NCBI GenBank assembly: GCA_963693285.1
Contig: OY848929.1
Span: 2,606,501 to 2,670,500 of the forward strand
DNA: 64,000 nt
Reading direction: 5' to 3'
DNA from: Xestospongia muta
Lineage: Eukaryota > Porifera > Demospongiae > Haplosclerida > Petrosiidae
In this document: positions 1 through 11,779 of the stretch, piece by piece
Numbering within the stretch: the first letter of the stretch is position 1
Layout: each line of letters begins with the position of its first letter
Notes under the pieces: generated by a model
What the model was told of the DNA's origin: nothing
The model's input: only the letters and a program-made list of their open reading frames with translations
Databases searched by the model: none
Translations under genes and position numbers: made by a program

Positions 1-2613
1 TTGTTTTACAAACGTAACCATTAACATGGACATTAGGTACATGGTATGAGCCCTGTGCACTCAATAATGCAGCCTCCATTACCTGTATGATAAAGTCAAT
101 AAATGTTAGTTGTTATACATGAATCTTGACATACACGAGCAGATAAGTCTATTGAAGCACCACCATTAAGATATAAATCAATATCTAGAGCTTTTAGCTC
201 ACCATTTTTAGAGACGCCAACCTAATTAGGAAGTAAAAGCATAATTTTGTAGACAATAGAATATCAGTAGAAAATATAGCATCTCTGATTATGTTATGCC
301 AATGTGTCTTGCCTTGTACTTTCCCAGAAAAGGATGTCGACCTCCTGTATTCATCATATCTTCATTCCTATCCAACATGAGACGAACTAGAACACAAAGT
401 CTGTTTTTAGAGACATTTTTACTGATTATTAGAATAACAATTGTACTAACTTTTTAGCAGCTACTGCTACTGCTGAATATGGTACATCACATCGTGACTC
501 CTTTCCACCAAAACCACCACCTAGGTACATTAGTAATATAAATACAAGGACTATGAAGTTTCATAGTTTCTCACCAATTCTCTTGAGTTTTACAACTATT
601 TTATTTGCTGGTACTCCCAAAGCTTTAGACACAAAGTTCTGACACTCTGTTGGATTCTGGGTGGATGCAATAATTTCAATCTCATCATCTTCTTTCTTTG
701 GAATAACAAGACAAGCGCATGTCTCCATGTAAAATTGTTCCTGCCCTCCTATTCTCATTTGTCCTTCCACTTGATAGTCTGATGTACTTAATGTTGTTTT
801 GACATCACCATGCTTTATATGACGTTCAGGCTGATAAAACATACCTTCTGCTATAGCATCCTATATAAAAATTCATATAATCTTTTATAACAGGTACAGA
901 TTGATAATTAAACTTTACTTCAATAGTCAGTACTGCATGAAGTTTATTATATGTCACCTTAACAGATCTAGCAGCTCTTTGAGCTATAGACTTATTCTTT
1001 GCTACTACAATACCAATAATCTGCCCCACAGAAGTAACTTTGTTTTCATCACTTCCATCAGCAAAGAGGTAGTCATCTCCACATATACCAACAAGATTGC
1101 TACCTGGTACATCTTTACCTGATATATAGGCAAGAACGCCCTAGAAGTAAGTTAGTCACATTAATGAGTCCTCATATTCACAACAGCCTACCTCTATTGT
1201 TTCTAGTGCTGAAGTGTCAACAGTGATAGTTGCATGAGCTGAGTTACTTAATACAAGACCAGCATATGCTTCACCATCAATATGAGGGAGGTCATCTACA
1301 TACCTAGGAAAGAGATGGCATAAATAAATAGTGTGACCTTGTTGTACATTGCTTCTCCAGTGGCTTGCTGTAATGCTGATAAATGCATCACTGGCTGACC
1401 AATAGAGAGAGTAGCTGTCACTGATTGGAAACCTTGACTACCTTTAATTGGCCCATGAGGTAGCCTCTGACAACACACTATGTGATCATGTGTCATATTA
1501 TAACCATTATGTTTTACTTGTATTACACTGCTCTCTTGAACAATGATGTCTGAAGGATTAAAGTTAGATAACACTTGTAAATAGAACTTGTAAAAGAAAG
1601 AAAGACACAGACTCAGTCGATAGTCTATCATTCCTCCCTCATCATTAATATTAGGAGGTAAGGAAAGAAGTTCCTCTGACAAACTTTGACTAACCAAGTT
1701 CATTAAGTCCTTATTCCACTCTCTGAAATAATACAGCAGTATCTTTACTTTCCATTTGTAAACTGACCTTCCAATCATTTTTTTCTGTGTTTGTGTCATC
1801 ATGGCAGCTGAAGAACATATACCTCCAAAAACCAATCGGCAGTCTTTAATTGTCAATATTTTTGCCTCATCTAATTTCATCCAGAGACAACCATTGACTA
1901 TAGCTTTGTCTAAATGTTTCCTACGAGACTGCTTGTATACAGCAATATACTCTCTCTATAATAATAATTGTTTTATTCAGATATAGCAACATGTAATACA
2001 ATATATTAACCTCATTTGAGAAAGGAATGAGAATTGACATTAGGACTTCATCTTTTGATAAATGTATGTCACCATTGTCAACAGTTGCTTCTCTTTGATG
2101 GTCTATGTGATAAACCATTAATACAGACTATAATTACACATTACTGACTTCTTGATACTATATTAAGTCTAGCTTTTACACCCATTAGTATTGGTATAAG
2201 GTCAGATGTTCCACTGCCAGTCATGACATTACCACCAATGGTCTATCATAGAAGCATACCTTTCATCACATAAAAGTAAAACTTACAGCCACATTTTTTA
2301 TTTGAGGTCCAGCAAACCAATGTAGCATTTCCAGTACAGCATTAAATGACTTAGTCTTGGAATCTATTTAACAATTGAATCATTTCACTTCTATGTTCTT
2401 TATGATAACCTGGTAAAGATTTTACAATCTCTTTAAGTTTAGCTTCTAACTGAGCTATTGTAACAACAGAGCCTATTAACAGTCCTTCATCATGGACTTC
2501 AAGAACATGGAGTTCTGGTATATGAGTCACTGATACTAGAATGGGACAGCATATACCCTGACGCATGTTAAGTCCTAGGATATCTTATATAAAACCACTA
2601 TATATATATATAT

Positions 2614-2661
<48 letters not shown>

Positions 2662-4805
2662 GTATATACATATATGTATATATATTTGCTTTATAACATG
2701 CCTATAGTTACACTTCCAGCTACTATCTGATTCTCTTTCTTCTCTTTATAATCGGAAAAGTTGTTTCTTAGAGTGAGCAATTGGTCAAGAGTGACAGGTC
2801 GATACCAGTGCACTCTAGGTCCTTGTATAAAAAGTGGAGACATTACTGCTTTGACCTAAAAGTATAAGATAATGATGTGCTATAATTATACTTACTTTTA
2901 ATTCAGGAGGAAAGATAACCTGTTGTGTTACATCTAGATCAGAGTCACACACAGTAGTAGCAGATACCTAGTGCAGTCTATACTTAAAAATCATATAATT
3001 TATTGCATACCAGACGATCATTGCTTTTGCTACCATCGCTACAAGAACAGTCTTTACAGAAGACTCTATAACCATCAAGAATAGATCGATATCCAGTACA
3101 TCGGCACAGATTACCTTATGTAGTAAGTATATGTTAAATATTTTAGCATCAATATCTCTAACCATGAAGTGCCTCTTCCATTTCAAATTGAGTTGGGTTT
3201 GACTTATTACGTAGCAATGTATACATTGACATCACCATACCAGGTGTACAAAACCCACATTGACTACCATGACTAAGAGCTATTTGCTCCTATATAGAAG
3301 ATTAGTAAAAGATTCTTATGTTGTTACATCACCTGACAAGGATGTAATTCGGTACGAGTACTACCAATGCCCTCCACAGTAGTAACAGATAGTCCATCCA
3401 GTGAACAAATAGGTATAAGACAAGCATTAGCAGATATATGCCTACATTCAGTGTTGTGTAGTGGATGTCTTTGTATATCAATGTGTACCTGATTAAGTCG
3501 GTATTAGGATTATATTGAGAGAGCATTACTGTACAAGCACCACAGCCTCCTTCACCACATCCTTGCTTACTACCAGTCAATTGTACTAAAAAAAAGTGTG
3601 CTAAATAATACCTTTATAAAGTTTGGCACCAATAACATAATGTGGTCACCACCAATGCATGTATTTGTTTCATGTTCCTTTGTATTATGTGCAGGCTCTT
3701 ATAATAAATATCGAATGTAGTTATTTAAAATGAGCTTACAAGATTCTCGTAAAAAACTAAGCAAATTATTCTCTGGATCAGGATTTGCAATAACCACCTA
3801 CAAATAGAGTATAGTGTGCAATGCAGTATAAATAAAAATGCACTAAAGTGCTTAACCTCGCTGCGGTGCCCAGTATAAATCTATACTGCAGAGTACATGT
3901 ACATGTACAGTTAAGATTGGACAAGGTGTGGTCAAATTATTGATAGAATCACGTGATGCAAGTTATAAACTGTTGTTTGATGACTCAGCATTTCTCTTTA
4001 ATCAAAGGGAAAAAAGCTTTGTCGTTTACTGGGTGCTTTGCACTCTGATTGACATGTCTGTGAAGCTGTAACTGAGTAAGTAATAGTATCATTCAATTGC
4101 CAAGCAAGATTAAGTGCTAAATTCGTGATGAATGTTTCTCTGAGCCTTTATATGACGCTTTAAAATGTATCAATATTTCATATACAAAATTTATTGTAAC
4201 TTGAAAATGAAGCGTTCTTTGGAAACGTCCCGTAGTACAAATATAAATCAATATATTATCTATTAGTAGCAGTTTTTTCAGTGCTTTGAGACGTTTCCTG
4301 AAGTCGTTACTTTGCTCCAAGTCCACAAAACACTTTTCAGAACTTTTCTAACGATTGCTTCGACCAACAGTCTTCTGTCTTACTGTTCCGTATTCCTCTA
4401 ACATTCTCTACAGCATACTAAAAAATCTCCACGTTAAGGTTTTTTACTTTTCGAGAAACGGCACCTGACTCTGCAGCCTGAAAATTCATTTGCGAGTTTT
4501 AAGTTTCATTTTCTTTGACGATGTTCTTGATACTACTGTTGTAAAGTCCACACGTTTTTCTATTCATTGCTAAACATTGGTAGCTGCTAACGCTTCGCTT
4601 GCCAAGTTATAGCACTTCAAAAAAACAGGCAGTGCAGACACACACACACACACTGACAGATCAGACTACAGTAACCTTCGCTTTGCGCCCACGCGCAGCG
4701 AGGTTAACAATATATATATATATATTGAATATTTAGTATATACATAGTGATACATACTTTTTTCCCATTGACAAAGAAGCAGATTGCTGAGCTTGCATTC
4801 TCCAT
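1..4805 (-). CDS. XDH-A: divergent xanthine dehydrogenase/aldehyde oxidase family gene (3' end outside window)
   Basis: Molybdo-flavoenzyme of the XDH family, N-terminal ~890 codons. Exons I can splice in phase: 4805-4758, 3797-3740, 3585-3489, 3441-3333, 3289-3163, 3114-3011, 2967-2896, 2855-2702, 2574-2410, 2363-2287, 2242-2159, 2127-2011, 1955-1768, 1722-1518, 1466-1348, 1303-1192, 1140-919, 860-575, 520-451, 400-313, 221-135, 82 to the edge. It begins [16 protein letters not shown]. Both 2Fe-2S motifs are present ([17 protein letters not shown] with CRCTGYR). Mo-domain motifs [10 protein letters not shown] and [10 protein letters not shown] (the catalytic-site Glu) are kept. Odd points: the FAD-domain FFPGYRKT segment is absent, the substrate-Arg position reads MEAALLS, two introns look GC-AG (donors at 2701 and 312), and it has three introns that XDH-B lacks. 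Intron 1 contains a repeat. It may be an oxidase or have changed substrate. Family call is firm; exact function is not. Confidence 0.88.
2599..2690. repeat. (TA)n microsatellite in XDH-A intron
   Basis: Nearly pure TA dinucleotide run with TG/CA interruptions. It fills most of the 124-nt intron whose donor is GC (2701-2700). Confidence 0.9.
3835..4708 (-). repeat. Hairpin-ended repeat, copy 1 (inside XDH-A intron 1)
   Basis: On the minus strand this begins with a GC-rich hairpin (4,674-4,708, arms TAACCTCGCT / AGCGAAGGTTA), then an (AC/GT)n tract near 4,640. It is closely similar to 11,031-11,732 on the opposite strand, and both copies end near the palindrome-like string GCACTTTAGTGC. No protein-coding potential is seen. 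It is a non-autonomous interspersed repeat of unknown class and enlarges XDH-A intron 1 to about 960 nt. Confidence 0.75.
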
Positions 4806-6100
4806 CTCGTCCTACACTTAAAATATCATTTTGTCATTTCAACGATTGCCAAAAAGTACTCTTTGTAGTTTATGTCCTACAACTGAAACTATGAGGAAGT
4901 GATATATTGTATTTCAACTTAACTATTTGGATCAATTTCAGTTGAAATAGTATCTGCTTATTGAACCAATGATAAATTACTATAGTAAAGTGGGTGTAAA
5001 ACTAATGTGATTGTAGATGCAACTAGTTGGCTTTATGCATACTAAGCTACACTGGTTTTGACCTTGTCGCAACTTAGAATGGGTTTACATCATATTGATA
5101 AAACTCTGGTAACGAAGACCTCAGTTAAAATGAGAAAATGCTTTTTTCAGTATAGATTCAAGACTATATTATTTTGCATACAGGAGTGAATAATATATTA
5201 ATCTCTAGCCACGAGTAGTAGACTATATAGCTCATGATCATATAATTATAATTAATTAATCATGGAGAACAGTAGTGCTCAATATGTAGAAAAAGAGCTA
5301 ATTCAACCGGTTTGGGAACAGGCTATATAATGTCCTCATAACTCAATTTGTTCACTAAAATTATACATATTCATTAGTTGTTATAAATAGTAATAATAAC
5401 ATTTTTAAAATCACTCTTTTAAAACACACATAGTAAGCCAGGCCACATGGAAACTTGAGAAATTTCGTGATCATTTGGTTCTATCATCTGTGATCATTGT
5501 CTCTTATGGGATACCATCTGTTTCAAAAGTCTGCCTTCAAAATGCTTGAGTTGTTCTTGAGCAGAAGAGATTCTTTCTTTTAAGGTACCTTCAATTCTAC
5601 TTCTTCATTTTAGACACATTAAATTATAACAAGATAGATGAAAGAGTACTTAAGCTTTTTGTAAATGCATAGTATATACATAGTTTTGAGTTGTTCTTTA
5701 TTGATTTGACATAATTGAATCTCAAGTTTCCACCTCCCCTCAATAAAAAAGATTAAGCACCCCTAGAAATGACAATCACCTCCAAAAATGACTTTTCATG
5801 GTATCCCATATTTATTTCAAACAGATCACATAAAAACTTGTAAACTTAATTCCAAAATATAAAATTATGTATCATCATCAGATCAGATTAATCATGAATC
5901 TATAGGTCAACTTTGAAAGGACAAAATAAAAGGTAACAGAATTACCTAGAACTCAATGTTCTATTAACGACCAATATGTATTGTCAAATTGAAGGCATAT
6001 ATACAATAAAATAGTCTTAGGCAATAATATAACATTGATTTGATCATGGCAAACTCTTTCTGTGTGTTAAAAGGTGCAAAATCCAGCATAATTATAAATT
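4806..6100. other. 5' flank of XDH-A, no gene seen
   Basis: AT-rich sequence directly upstream of the XDH-A start codon. No ORF of note, no repeat array and no recognisable core promoter could be picked out by eye. Confidence 0.5.
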
Positions 6101-6119
6101 TACAGTTTTCAATAAAGCA

Positions 6120-8345
6120 TTATTATTTCATTGATCAAGATCCATAAAGTAGTGTTCTGAACAAGGTCTTTTTCAAAGGTATTCATTTAGAATTATTCAC
6201 AAATAAATAAAAATTTCTAAAAAAATTAATTAAATGTATAGTGATTGATGGCGGTGAAGACATCTCAAACAAGCCCAAAGTAATAATGGCAGTATGAATA
6301 TCCTTACATAGTAGCCACAATATCAAGGGCATAATGATTTTTTGCAACAGTTGTTTGAGGCAAACAGTCCCACAAAAAGTCTAAAATAAAAAGATGTTTA
6401 GTTAGACAGAAATAGAGGGTTTGTTCAGGGAATGTGTTCACAATGCAATAAAATTTAGGTTTCACTTTAAAGCCTAAACCATGAGTGCCAACAGTCTGTA
6501 TAATACAGTCCTACAGATTTTAGTGTAAAAAAGGATTTTACGCCCAGAGTTATTCATGGTACGATTTTACACCAACGCAACCTGGAGTAGACCATGAGAC
6601 AATTTTAAACCAATACAACTTTGATTTTACTCTAGGGCCAAATTTATGCTATTGTTTTTAGTTTAAAATCCCTCAGTAAATTCATCTTTCTTTGTATTAT
6701 TATGGGATAATCTTACACCAATTGGCTAATTAAGGGGTTTACTCATTTAATTTCCTTCCACAGTAATTTCATTTTCTATTAAATGGCACAATTTTACACT
6801 AGTTGCCACCCTCAACTAGAAATGGTGTAAAATTACCCCATATAAACATTGACCTTTGAACTTACTTAAAACCTTTCCATGAGAATGACCTGACAATCAA
6901 CTCAAGAAGACTTTTACATTAGGATCTTCAGATCTTGCATGTGTGGTGCGGTTCAGGTGTGATTACTGTTGATGAAAAAGAACAGGAACAATGGTATGAA
7001 GGATTTATATCCTCATACTTTCTGTCAGATTCTTCCTCTAGAAAACGAGGTATTGACAGTTCTGAACATTCATCAAGTAGCAAACTGCCGAAACGCTTAT
7101 GTGTAAGTGACAGTATTGTTGAATGTAATCCAAATGCTCATCTAGAAATTATTGGAAAATGTGCAAAAATGAAATTTAATGCAAAATAACAGGAACAATG
7201 GTATGAAGGAATTATATCCTCATAATTTCTGTCAGATTCTTCCTCTAGAAAACAAGGTATTGACAGTTGTAAACATTCATCAAGCAGCAAACTACCGAAA
7301 CGCATATGTGTAAGTGACAGTATTGTTGAATGTATTCCAAATGCACATGCATAAATTATTGGAAAACGTGCAAAAAAGAAATTTGTTATTAAAAAGAACA
7401 GGAACAATGGTACGAAGGAATTATATCCTCATATAATGTGATAACTGGGAAGTACTCTGTGTACTTCGTATATGACGGAGTTACAGAAGAGGCATCATAA
7501 GATGATTAAGATATGGAAATTATTGACTGATGATTAATTGCTGATTTTATTAATGTTCAATTCATTATAGTGTTAAAACAGTGTTATGAACTGAATTCAT
7601 TCATTTACTCAATCATATACAACATTAACTGTCCATCTCAGTACTCCTGTTCGGTATTTTATAATGTGAAAGTTTTAAGTGAGCTCAAAGGTCAATGTTA
7701 AAATCTTCCTTCAGATGAATGTGTAGTTTTCACTTTATATGAGATAATTTTACACCACTACCAGTTGAAGGTGGCAACTGGTGTAAAAATGTGCCATAAA
7801 AAAGATATTAGTTTTACTGTGGGTGGAAGTTAAATGAGTAAACCCCCTAATTAGCCAATTGGTGTAAAATTACCCCATAGTAATATGAAGATAGAATACT
7901 TTACTGAGGGATTTTAAACTAAAAACAATAGCACAAACTTGGCCCTAGAGTAAAATCAAGGTTGCATTGGTTTAAAATTGTCCCATGATCTACTCAAGGT
8001 TGCATTGGTGTAAAATCATCTCATGAGTAACTCTAGGTGTAAAATCCTTTTTTACACTAACTTCTACAAGACCGTATAATACAGTATAATATTCGTAGAA
8101 TAATTTTGAAACAAATGGATCGCCGTAGCTTTCAAATATAAAAATTGTGTTCAGGTACTTCTATGTGGCTACCATGTAAGGATGTCCATACTACCATTTC
8201 TACTTTGAGATTGTTGGAGATGTCTACACTGCCATTCCTACATGTATATATATTTTTAGAAATTGTTATTTACTTGTTTATTCTAATTGGAATTATAAAT
8301 TAGTTAAAGTATTATGTTCAGAACGTGTTTTATTATTATATGTTG
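6120..8345. mobile_element. Large inverted-repeat (foldback) element, non-autonomous
   Basis: Two long arms are inverted copies of each other. About 6,496-6,850 matches the reverse complement of about 7,725-8,084, with repeated GTGTAAAA strings. A weaker outer match pairs 6,120-6,400 with 8,100-8,345. The arms flank about 0.9 kb of unique sequence. The inner arm edges read CTGTATAATACAG on the left and GTATAATACAG on the right. I could not identify a target-site duplication. The outer left-arm sequence also occurs alone near 36,840-37,390. Foldback or long-TIR DNA transposons (for example MULE-type) are the likeliest class; no transposase is present. Confidence 0.7.
6935..7520 (+). pseudogene. 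Decayed ORF inside the inverted-repeat element, with an internal tandem duplication
   Basis: Plus-strand reading starts with VDEKEQEQWYEGFISSY and runs 84 codons from 6,935 to a stop at 7,187. A segment of about 210 bp (about 6,977-7,186) is then repeated at 7,188-7,390 with stops in it, and a third copy starts at 7,392. Downstream the frame reads GKYSVYFVYDGVTEEAS. A WYEG...GKYSVYF-DG-TEE pattern resembles small Tudor-like barrels seen in transposon proteins, but this is only resemblance. The duplication appears to have split that small domain. Confidence 0.4.
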
Positions 8346-8439
8346 AATGCGTAGTGTACTCTGAATATACTAACAACCGGGCATTGCTATAAATTTATAA
8401 TGACTAACAATAATAATTATGTTATTCATGTATCAGAAG

Positions 8440-8660
8440 GAAGTATTTATGCATATATGTGTATAACCAAGCCAGAAAAAGCTAATTCAACTGGTAATGT
8501 ACTGTAAGAATACCTGTTACTTGATTGTTTGAAGACAAATTTAATCTCTTTAAGAAACAGGAACAAAGGTTAGTGACGAAGAACGTAAGTCGATACCACT
8601 CAGAACAGGCCTAGTGGTAGAAAAAATACTGGCCTTACCAGAGATAGTCACGTCCTCAGA
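8440..8660. repeat. Duplicated intergenic segment, partner at 37,410-37,640
   Basis: Near-identical stretch of about 220 bp (shared strings GTGTATAACCAAGCCAGAAA and AGTCGATACCACTCAGAAC) in the same orientation as 37,410-37,640. It is part of a broader 6.0-11.0 kb versus 36.8-40.6 kb homology. Confidence 0.85.
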
Positions 8661-8699
8661 GGAAGCGGTTAGTCACAGGAACGAGCCAATTAATATTCA

Positions 8700-10440
8700 T
8701 AAAAAGTTCGGTGTTAATTACTTTAGTTTTAGTCTGTCATGTGACTATGATTAAGACTGCTCAATTAATGGCTTTACTGTGTAGTCGTCCCAAGTCGTCC
8801 ACTTGCTTAATGCAAAAAGGGCGTCTGGTGACTTTACTGTTCCTTTGGTTTGACTATGATGACGTCAGTGAAACGTGTTTTTACAAGAAATGAAAAGATA
8901 ACTGGTCGCGATTGCAAGTTGTGCACTAAGAAAGCTGTAGCCTTTATTTCAAAGAATATTAGAAGTGGAGACGTTACGTTTTGATGCCAAAGCATTATTT
9001 TCTAAAAACGCACAAACAGCTTTCTCTTGATTAGCAGTTCTTGTGTGTCGAAAATTTACAGCCATTAGCCTTATCCATATTTTGAACACTTGCCAACACA
9101 ATCAACGCATGCGCACTAATCGCACATGACGCGTTTTTCGGCGGCAACTTGGTCTAAACTCGTGGAAATGTCTTTGTACAAATTTGAGGAATTAAAACCT
9201 GCTGGATTTACAAACATAGCTTATAATTTCTATGTCAATAGTGTGCTGCAATGATTACTTAATCATTCTTCTTTCAACAAATTGTATGAACTGATAACAG
9301 GCATAACATAATTTTTATGAAGAGTGTGAAAAATTAGGTTCAGTAATGAATAATTGTATCGAAATTTTTAAAAATGAAACTCAAGAAAGTAATAAAATTA
9401 AACTTTTTTAAACAACCGAACGTTTCCTAAAAATTTTATGGGATAGTTATCAGTATAGAAGGGAGAGAGTGAAACTTTTTTTGAGACAATTGTTCAACAC
9501 CTAACAAGTAAAAAGAAAATTAAAATAAAGCATATACTCTCTTGAATAGAGATAGACATTTCATTCACACCTGGACAATACCTGGATGCTCATGAATATT
9601 ATTTTCAACTGTTAGAAAAGTTTCCTCAAAATCTAGTTTGAGACAGCTAGTACAACTATAGAAAAGCAATATTAATCGATGACACAAATGAATTGTAGAC
9701 TACAAGATACCAATAAAAAATACTATTCCTGAAAATTTTGAAATAAATAACTACCAGCTATTTACAATATATATTAATTTATGAGTATCATCAAACGTAT
9801 GATCATTAAAGACAAACTATGTCACATTCAAACATCCTAAATATGTCTATCTTGCAGTACAACATTTATTGTTTTGTGCAAACTTAAATATATGTACAAC
9901 AGCTTGTTGCTGGAGCAATGAAGGCTTGATAATTGCTATTATGTATTAATTTCAATATGTTAAGTAAGAGCAAATTGGTGTTATTAGAAAAATAATATTA
10001 GAAGAAATTTTATGTGGATAACTCACGTGAGTTGCCTCATTGAAGTACATTCATTACTATCAAAACACCTGTAGACAATCCAGTGTAAGAGCAATGCTAC
10101 CACAATTACCAATTCCTAGGGGGTGGAGTTAAGATGATACAGCAAATAGAAGTCTACAATCGTCTCAACAGCATGGAAAATATAACACTAGCAAACCATA
10201 CATTCAATAAACATTATTCCAAGCTGGTCTCCAAGTCTACAGGAAAATAATTATTTAATGACAGTGATACTAGTGATTACAAATTAACTGAGGAGTCAAA
10301 ACTTTGTGATACACAGGTGCTAAACGTAATCTTATGAATAATCAAAAGGACGAGCTCAATTTACCTACATCAGCTATAGGTAAATGGTATTTCTTCAAAA
10401 TGTACCTATGTTTTTATTCTTATAGGTATTTTATACTTAA
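8700..10440. other. Intergenic, no gene seen
   Basis: AT-rich unique sequence. Only a 60-codon plus-strand ORF at 8,711-8,893 exists; it shows no recognisable motif and I do not call it a gene. Confidence 0.5.
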
Positions 10441-10449
10441 AATAATATA

Positions 10450-11025
10450 ATAATTAAGCTCACCACCTTTTTCTCTGCCCTCTACACGTGATGATCACAA
10501 TGAACTTCTATTGTATCAAGCTAACACGTTCACATACTGCAAATCAAACTAGACTGTGAATTAGACACAGACAGAGATTTCTCAGATTTCTGTCTAGTAT
10601 ATAAAACATACACTTGTCCATGCTGTTACAAATTCACAGAAAATATATGTCTGTTTGTGCACTTGTACAGTGAATACCTCTACACTAGTACTTGTATTTA
10701 ACACAATCATCATATAATATCAATAAGAGAGATGACAAATATATGTGTTTGTTCTTAATAATAATCTCCTTATTGTTCAACAGTTAACTTTAACAAACAT
10801 TCTACTGAGGCAATAAGTTAAAACAATTATCTAGTTTTGTCAATGAGCTTTTAACTATAAGTGTTCATACCTATTATGAAGTTGTGAAAGATTATACTAG
10901 AAGATCTAGTACTACACAAGCACTCAAACTCACCAAGTTGATGGAAAACATTTGACACTGGGCTCTTTCACTGAATAACTAAACTATATGGAAGTGCATG
11001 GAGGAAGCTTGTTGGCCATCATAAC
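10450..11025. repeat. Duplicated intergenic segment, partner at 40,040-40,590
   Basis: About 570 bp aligns in the same orientation with 40,040-40,590; shared strings include GACACTGGGCTCTTTCACTG. The alignment breaks exactly where the hairpin-ended repeat starts at 11,031. Confidence 0.85.
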
Positions 11026-11030
11026 ATTTT

Positions 11031-11732
11031 TACCCTCGCTGTGCGTGGATGCATAGCGAGGGTACTGTAGTCTGTCAGTGTGTGTGTGTGTGTGTGTGTG
11101 TGTCTGCACTGCCTGTTACCAGGATTGTTTTTGAACTGCTATAACTTGGCAAGCGAAGCGTTAGCAGCTACCAACGTTTAGCAACGAATAGAAAAACGTG
11201 TGGACTTTACAATAGTAGTATCAAGAACATTGTCAAGCAAAATGAATTTTCAGGCTGCAGAGGTCAAGGTGCCGTTTCTTGAAAAGTAAAAAAATTAAAG
11301 TGGAGATTTTTTAGCATGTTGTAGTCTTGTAGAAAATCTTAAAGGAATACGCATCAGCAAGACAGAAAGCCGTTGGTCAAAGCAATCGTCATAAAAGTTC
11401 TGAAAAGTGTTTTCAAGATTGTACATGGACTTCGAGCGAAGTGACGTATTCAGAAAACGTCTCAAAGCACTGAAAAAACTGCTACTATTAGATAATTAAA
11501 AGATAATATGTTGATTTATATTTGTACTACGGGAAGTTTCCAAAGAACGTTTTATCTTCAAGTTACAATAAATTTTGTATATATATGAAATATTGATAAA
11601 TGTGACTACACCTTCTAGAATGTTAATAAATTTTCTTGCAATGCTACCTAGCAACTTCATAACTGGGCCTAAGCTGGCATAGCGTTTATAAATAACTTAG
11701 AAACTGCAGCAAGGTTCGGCACTTTAGTGCCT
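11031..11732 (+). repeat. Hairpin-ended repeat, copy 2
   Basis: Starts with a perfect 10-bp-stem hairpin (TACCCTCGCT ... AGCGAGGGTA, 11,031-11,063), followed by a (GT)n run at about 11,077-11,104. The rest matches copy 1 at 3,835-4,708 on the other strand. It ends near GCACTTTAGTGCC. Confidence 0.8.
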
Positions 11733-11779
11733 TTCAATATACAGGTAGTCAGGTTTTCAATATTTGTTTAGTTAGGGCG

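Noticed and set aside
2287..2574. Apparent frameshift and stop in XDH-A after LPGYHKEHR
   Set aside because: A 46-nt GT-AG intron (2409-2364) restores the frame and gives a product matching XDH-B almost residue for residue. A 25-nt intron was also considered but is less plausible.
8711..8893. 60-codon plus-strand ORF
   Set aside because: No recognisable motif, no exon context; similar chance ORFs are common here.
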